Origin: Promethearchaeota archaeon
GTDB taxonomy: Archaea > Asgardarchaeota > Lokiarchaeia > Sigynarchaeales > SOKP01
Assembly: GCA_019057975.1 (NCBI GenBank)
Contig: JAHLWJ010000202.1
Span: forward strand, 1 to 7,930
Length of the DNA stretch: 7,930 nucleotides
Direction of reading: 5' to 3'
Within the stretch, counting starts at the first letter, position 1; each line of letters opens with the position of its first letter. The translations under genes and the position numbers were made by a program. Shown piece by piece: positions 6,494-7,930 of this stretch. Below the pieces are notes generated by a model. That model was not told the DNA's origin, made no database searches, and saw nothing but the letters and a program-made list of their open reading frames with translations.

Positions 6494-7552
6494 CTATGTT
6501 TTAAAAGATTTCAAACTGATAATACCTTTTTTAAGAATTTCTGCATAAGATGGTTCTATATGTTGCCAGGAGCCATCGTTAACAATTTTTATTGAATGAC
6601 CATTTACTGATCCATTATATATTTCTTTATGATGTGAATGTCCGTATATTAAATGATTTATTTTTGATAAGTCATATTCGTCATCCTCTAAGAACCTTTT
6701 TATCTCATTAAAGTAATAATCAAGTTTACTAGCACGTTCCCATTTTTTCAATATACGCATGTTAGCTTTAATTAGATTAAATTCTAAATTATTTAATTCT
6801 GAAAAAAGGGAATATTGTGATTCTATTGACACATTTTTCAAGTTGGCCAATTCTTCAATCATCATTTTAAATGTAACAGGTTTAACTTTCCTGCCTTTCT
6901 TAATTACTTCATTCCAAAAATAATCATAAGTCTCTTTTACTTCAAATTTATTTCTGGAGATTAAGGATTTCCATATCTGTCCTACAAAAAAGCGATACAC
7001 ATCACCATCAAATTGATAGCCATGCGTCATAAAGCATCTATAGTCTTCTTCTAATTCAAGTCCATCAATTTTTATTCTCTTAACAGGATTCTCCTCAATT
7101 TCTTCTCGTTTATCATATAAGAAGAGCATATCCTCGTTGTTCGACCTTTTTAATAATAAATATTGACCGTAAATCTCATTATCAAACAGTTCACCGAATT
7201 TGCTACTCCTGAACCTTCTCAAATATTTTTCTTTTCGACGTTTAAATTTTTCATCGTAATCTCCCGTAACAGGGATTTCATGATTTCCAAGTACAAAAAT
7301 GAGGTTTATATTCCTTTTGATTTCTAGTAAAAGAGTGAATATTTCTTGGATTTGCTCCCTTTCTAAAAGAGTTTTAGGAATATCTGTACATAAATCAATA
7401 AAATCTCCTAATATTATAAGGGCTCTTAATTCATTTTCAAACTCTCCATTAATAATTTTTCTTAAAAATTGAATAAATAAATCTTTTTCGCTATCCAAGG
7501 AACCTAAATGAATATCAGAGACTACTAAAATTTTAGGATTGATTTCACCCAT
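6494..7552 (-). CDS. Calcineurin-like metallophosphoesterase
   Basis: This 352-residue soluble protein carries the full set of dinuclear metallophosphoesterase motifs: D-x-H (Asp13, His15), GDFID (49-53, Asp50), GNHE (89-92), a lone His177 in THGYQ, and GHSH (304-307). These residues bind two metal ions that activate water to cleave phosphoesters or phosphoanhydrides. The spacing and GNHE resemble LpxH-like and related archaeal enzymes, but the substrate cannot be assigned. The protein is longer than a minimal domain because a mostly helical, charged insert (about residues 185-295) lies between His177 and GHSH. There is no signal peptide, so it is cytoplasmic. ATG 7552 is supported by AGGAGA ten bases upstream. 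Its neighbours are the GTPase downstream and a PIN protein upstream, both on the same strand but separated by 146 and 232 bases. Confidence 0.9.
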   Translation of the reverse strand: MGEINPKILVVSDIHLGSLDSEKDLFIQFLRKIINGEFENELRALIILGDFIDLCTDIPKTLLEREQIQEIFTLLLEIKRNINLIFVLGNHEIPVTGDYDEKFKRRKEKYLRRFRSSKFGELFDNEIYGQYLLLKRSNNEDMLFLYDKREEIEENPVKRIKIDGLELEEDYRCFMTHGYQFDGDVYRFFVGQIWKSLISRNKFEVKETYDYFWNEVIKKGRKVKPVTFKMMIEELANLKNVSIESQYSLFSELNNLEFNLIKANMRILKKWERASKLDYYFNEIKRFLEDDEYDLSKINHLIYGHSHHKEIYNGSVNGHSIKIVNDGSWQHIEPSYAEILKKGIISLKSFKT

Positions 7553-7562
7553 GTTTTAAAGT

Positions 7563-7568
7563 TCTCCT
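7563..7568 (-). promoter_or_regulatory. Shine-Dalgarno site of the metallophosphoesterase
   Basis: AGGAGA on the minus strand sits ten bases before ATG 7552 and supports that start. Confidence 0.6.
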
Positions 7569-7611
7569 TACAAATATTTAATCGCTATTAAATTAAGATT
7601 AAGTATAGTAG

Positions 7612-7621
7612 ATTATATAAT
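7612..7621 (-). promoter_or_regulatory. Candidate TATA box for the metallophosphoesterase
   Basis: The minus strand reads TTATATAATC within an A/T-rich context about 60-69 bases before the start codon. This would place transcription initiation about 35 bases before the ATG, leaving room for the Shine-Dalgarno site. The match is reasonable, but the whole spacer is AT-rich. Confidence 0.35.
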
Positions 7622-7784
7622 TATTTTATCTATCTATACCGAACTTAGAAGTGAGTGGCTTTGTTTTAAATCTAAATTTAATCTAATAAAGAATTCTGGG
7701 GGTCATTAGCTCTAAATAGTTTAAGATTTTATTTGATAGAAAATATAACTGCCTCCTCCTAAACAAGTACTAATAAAGGTGAGA

Positions 7785-7930
7785 TCAATTTAAATTTGAG
7801 GGCATTAAACCCTTAAAATGTTTATCAAAGGTAGCTAAAAAATTGCAGTTTAAACGTTTGCAATGAATTAAAATGGAGCTATCAGTAAAAGATAATCTTT
7901 TTTCCTTATATTTTTGAAAGATCTCCCAAG
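7785..7930 (-). CDS. PIN-domain protein, C-terminal fragment (partial at right edge)
   Basis: The last 47 codons of a minus-strand gene end with TGA at 7785-7787. The reading SFTDSSILIHCKRL, then FLATFDKHFKGL, is the typical end of a PIN domain. It has the third acidic active-site residue in FTD and the conserved ATFDxHF strand with another aspartate. PIN proteins are Mg2+-dependent ribonucleases, and in archaea many are VapC toxins paired with a small antitoxin encoded just upstream. The upstream part lies outside the window, so whether an antitoxin is present cannot be judged. No Shine-Dalgarno site or start is visible. Confidence 0.8.
   Translation of the reverse strand, partial: WEIFQKYKEKRLSFTDSSILIHCKRLNCNFLATFDKHFKGLMPSNLN

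Noticed and set aside
7553..7784. Possible gene or RNA in the spacer before the metallophosphoesterase
   Set aside because: No open frame of protein-like composition and no tRNA-like fold was seen; only the candidate TATA box and Shine-Dalgarno site are supported.

Overview
The window looks like chromosomal DNA from an AT-rich Asgard archaeon, most likely of the Lokiarchaeia type. The evidence is an archaeal RNA polymerase A' subunit, a eukaryote-like Ras/Rab-fold small GTPase, an ADP-forming acyl-CoA synthetase-like protein, and archaeal-style short intergenic spacers with Shine-Dalgarno sites at some starts. The lineage is inferred from this gene content; no marker here fixes it further.

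Layout, left to right. Positions 1-1584 (minus) carry the N-terminal 518 codons of rpoA1, running off the left edge. The gene is interrupted after codon 42 plus one base by a 30-base insertion with an in-frame TGA. That insertion folds with its flanks into an archaeal bulge-helix-bulge (BHB) splice motif, and exact excision restores the conserved reading. Positions 1585-1850 are AT-rich non-coding DNA holding the rpoA1 leader and oligo-T tracts. Positions 1851-2252 (minus) hold an unrecognised small gene broken by an in-frame TAA at codon 23. Positions 2253-2494 are a divergent intergenic region with a 12-bp tandem repeat. Positions 2495-3100 and 3084-4547 (plus) are two overlapping genes, a four-helix membrane protein with a C-terminal zinc ribbon and an acyl-CoA synthetase-like protein. 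Positions 4632-5609 (plus) encode an EamA/DMT-type transporter. It converges on a small GTPase at 5739-6347 (minus), and the spacer between them contains a coding-like remnant on the minus strand. A calcineurin-type metallophosphatase lies at 6494-7552 (minus), and the C-terminal end of a PIN-domain nuclease at 7785-7930 (minus) runs off the right edge.

The genes do not form one obvious pathway. Only the 2495-3100 / 3084-4547 pair is clearly coupled, by a 17-bp overlap. rpoA1 is not preceded by rpoB as in many archaeal RNA polymerase operons. No rRNA, tRNA, CRISPR array or insertion sequence was seen, and no gene-free stretch exceeds about 270 bases.

The standout observation is the probable BHB intron in rpoA1. 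It would make synthesis of the largest catalytic RNA polymerase subunit depend on the tRNA splicing endonuclease and a ligase.
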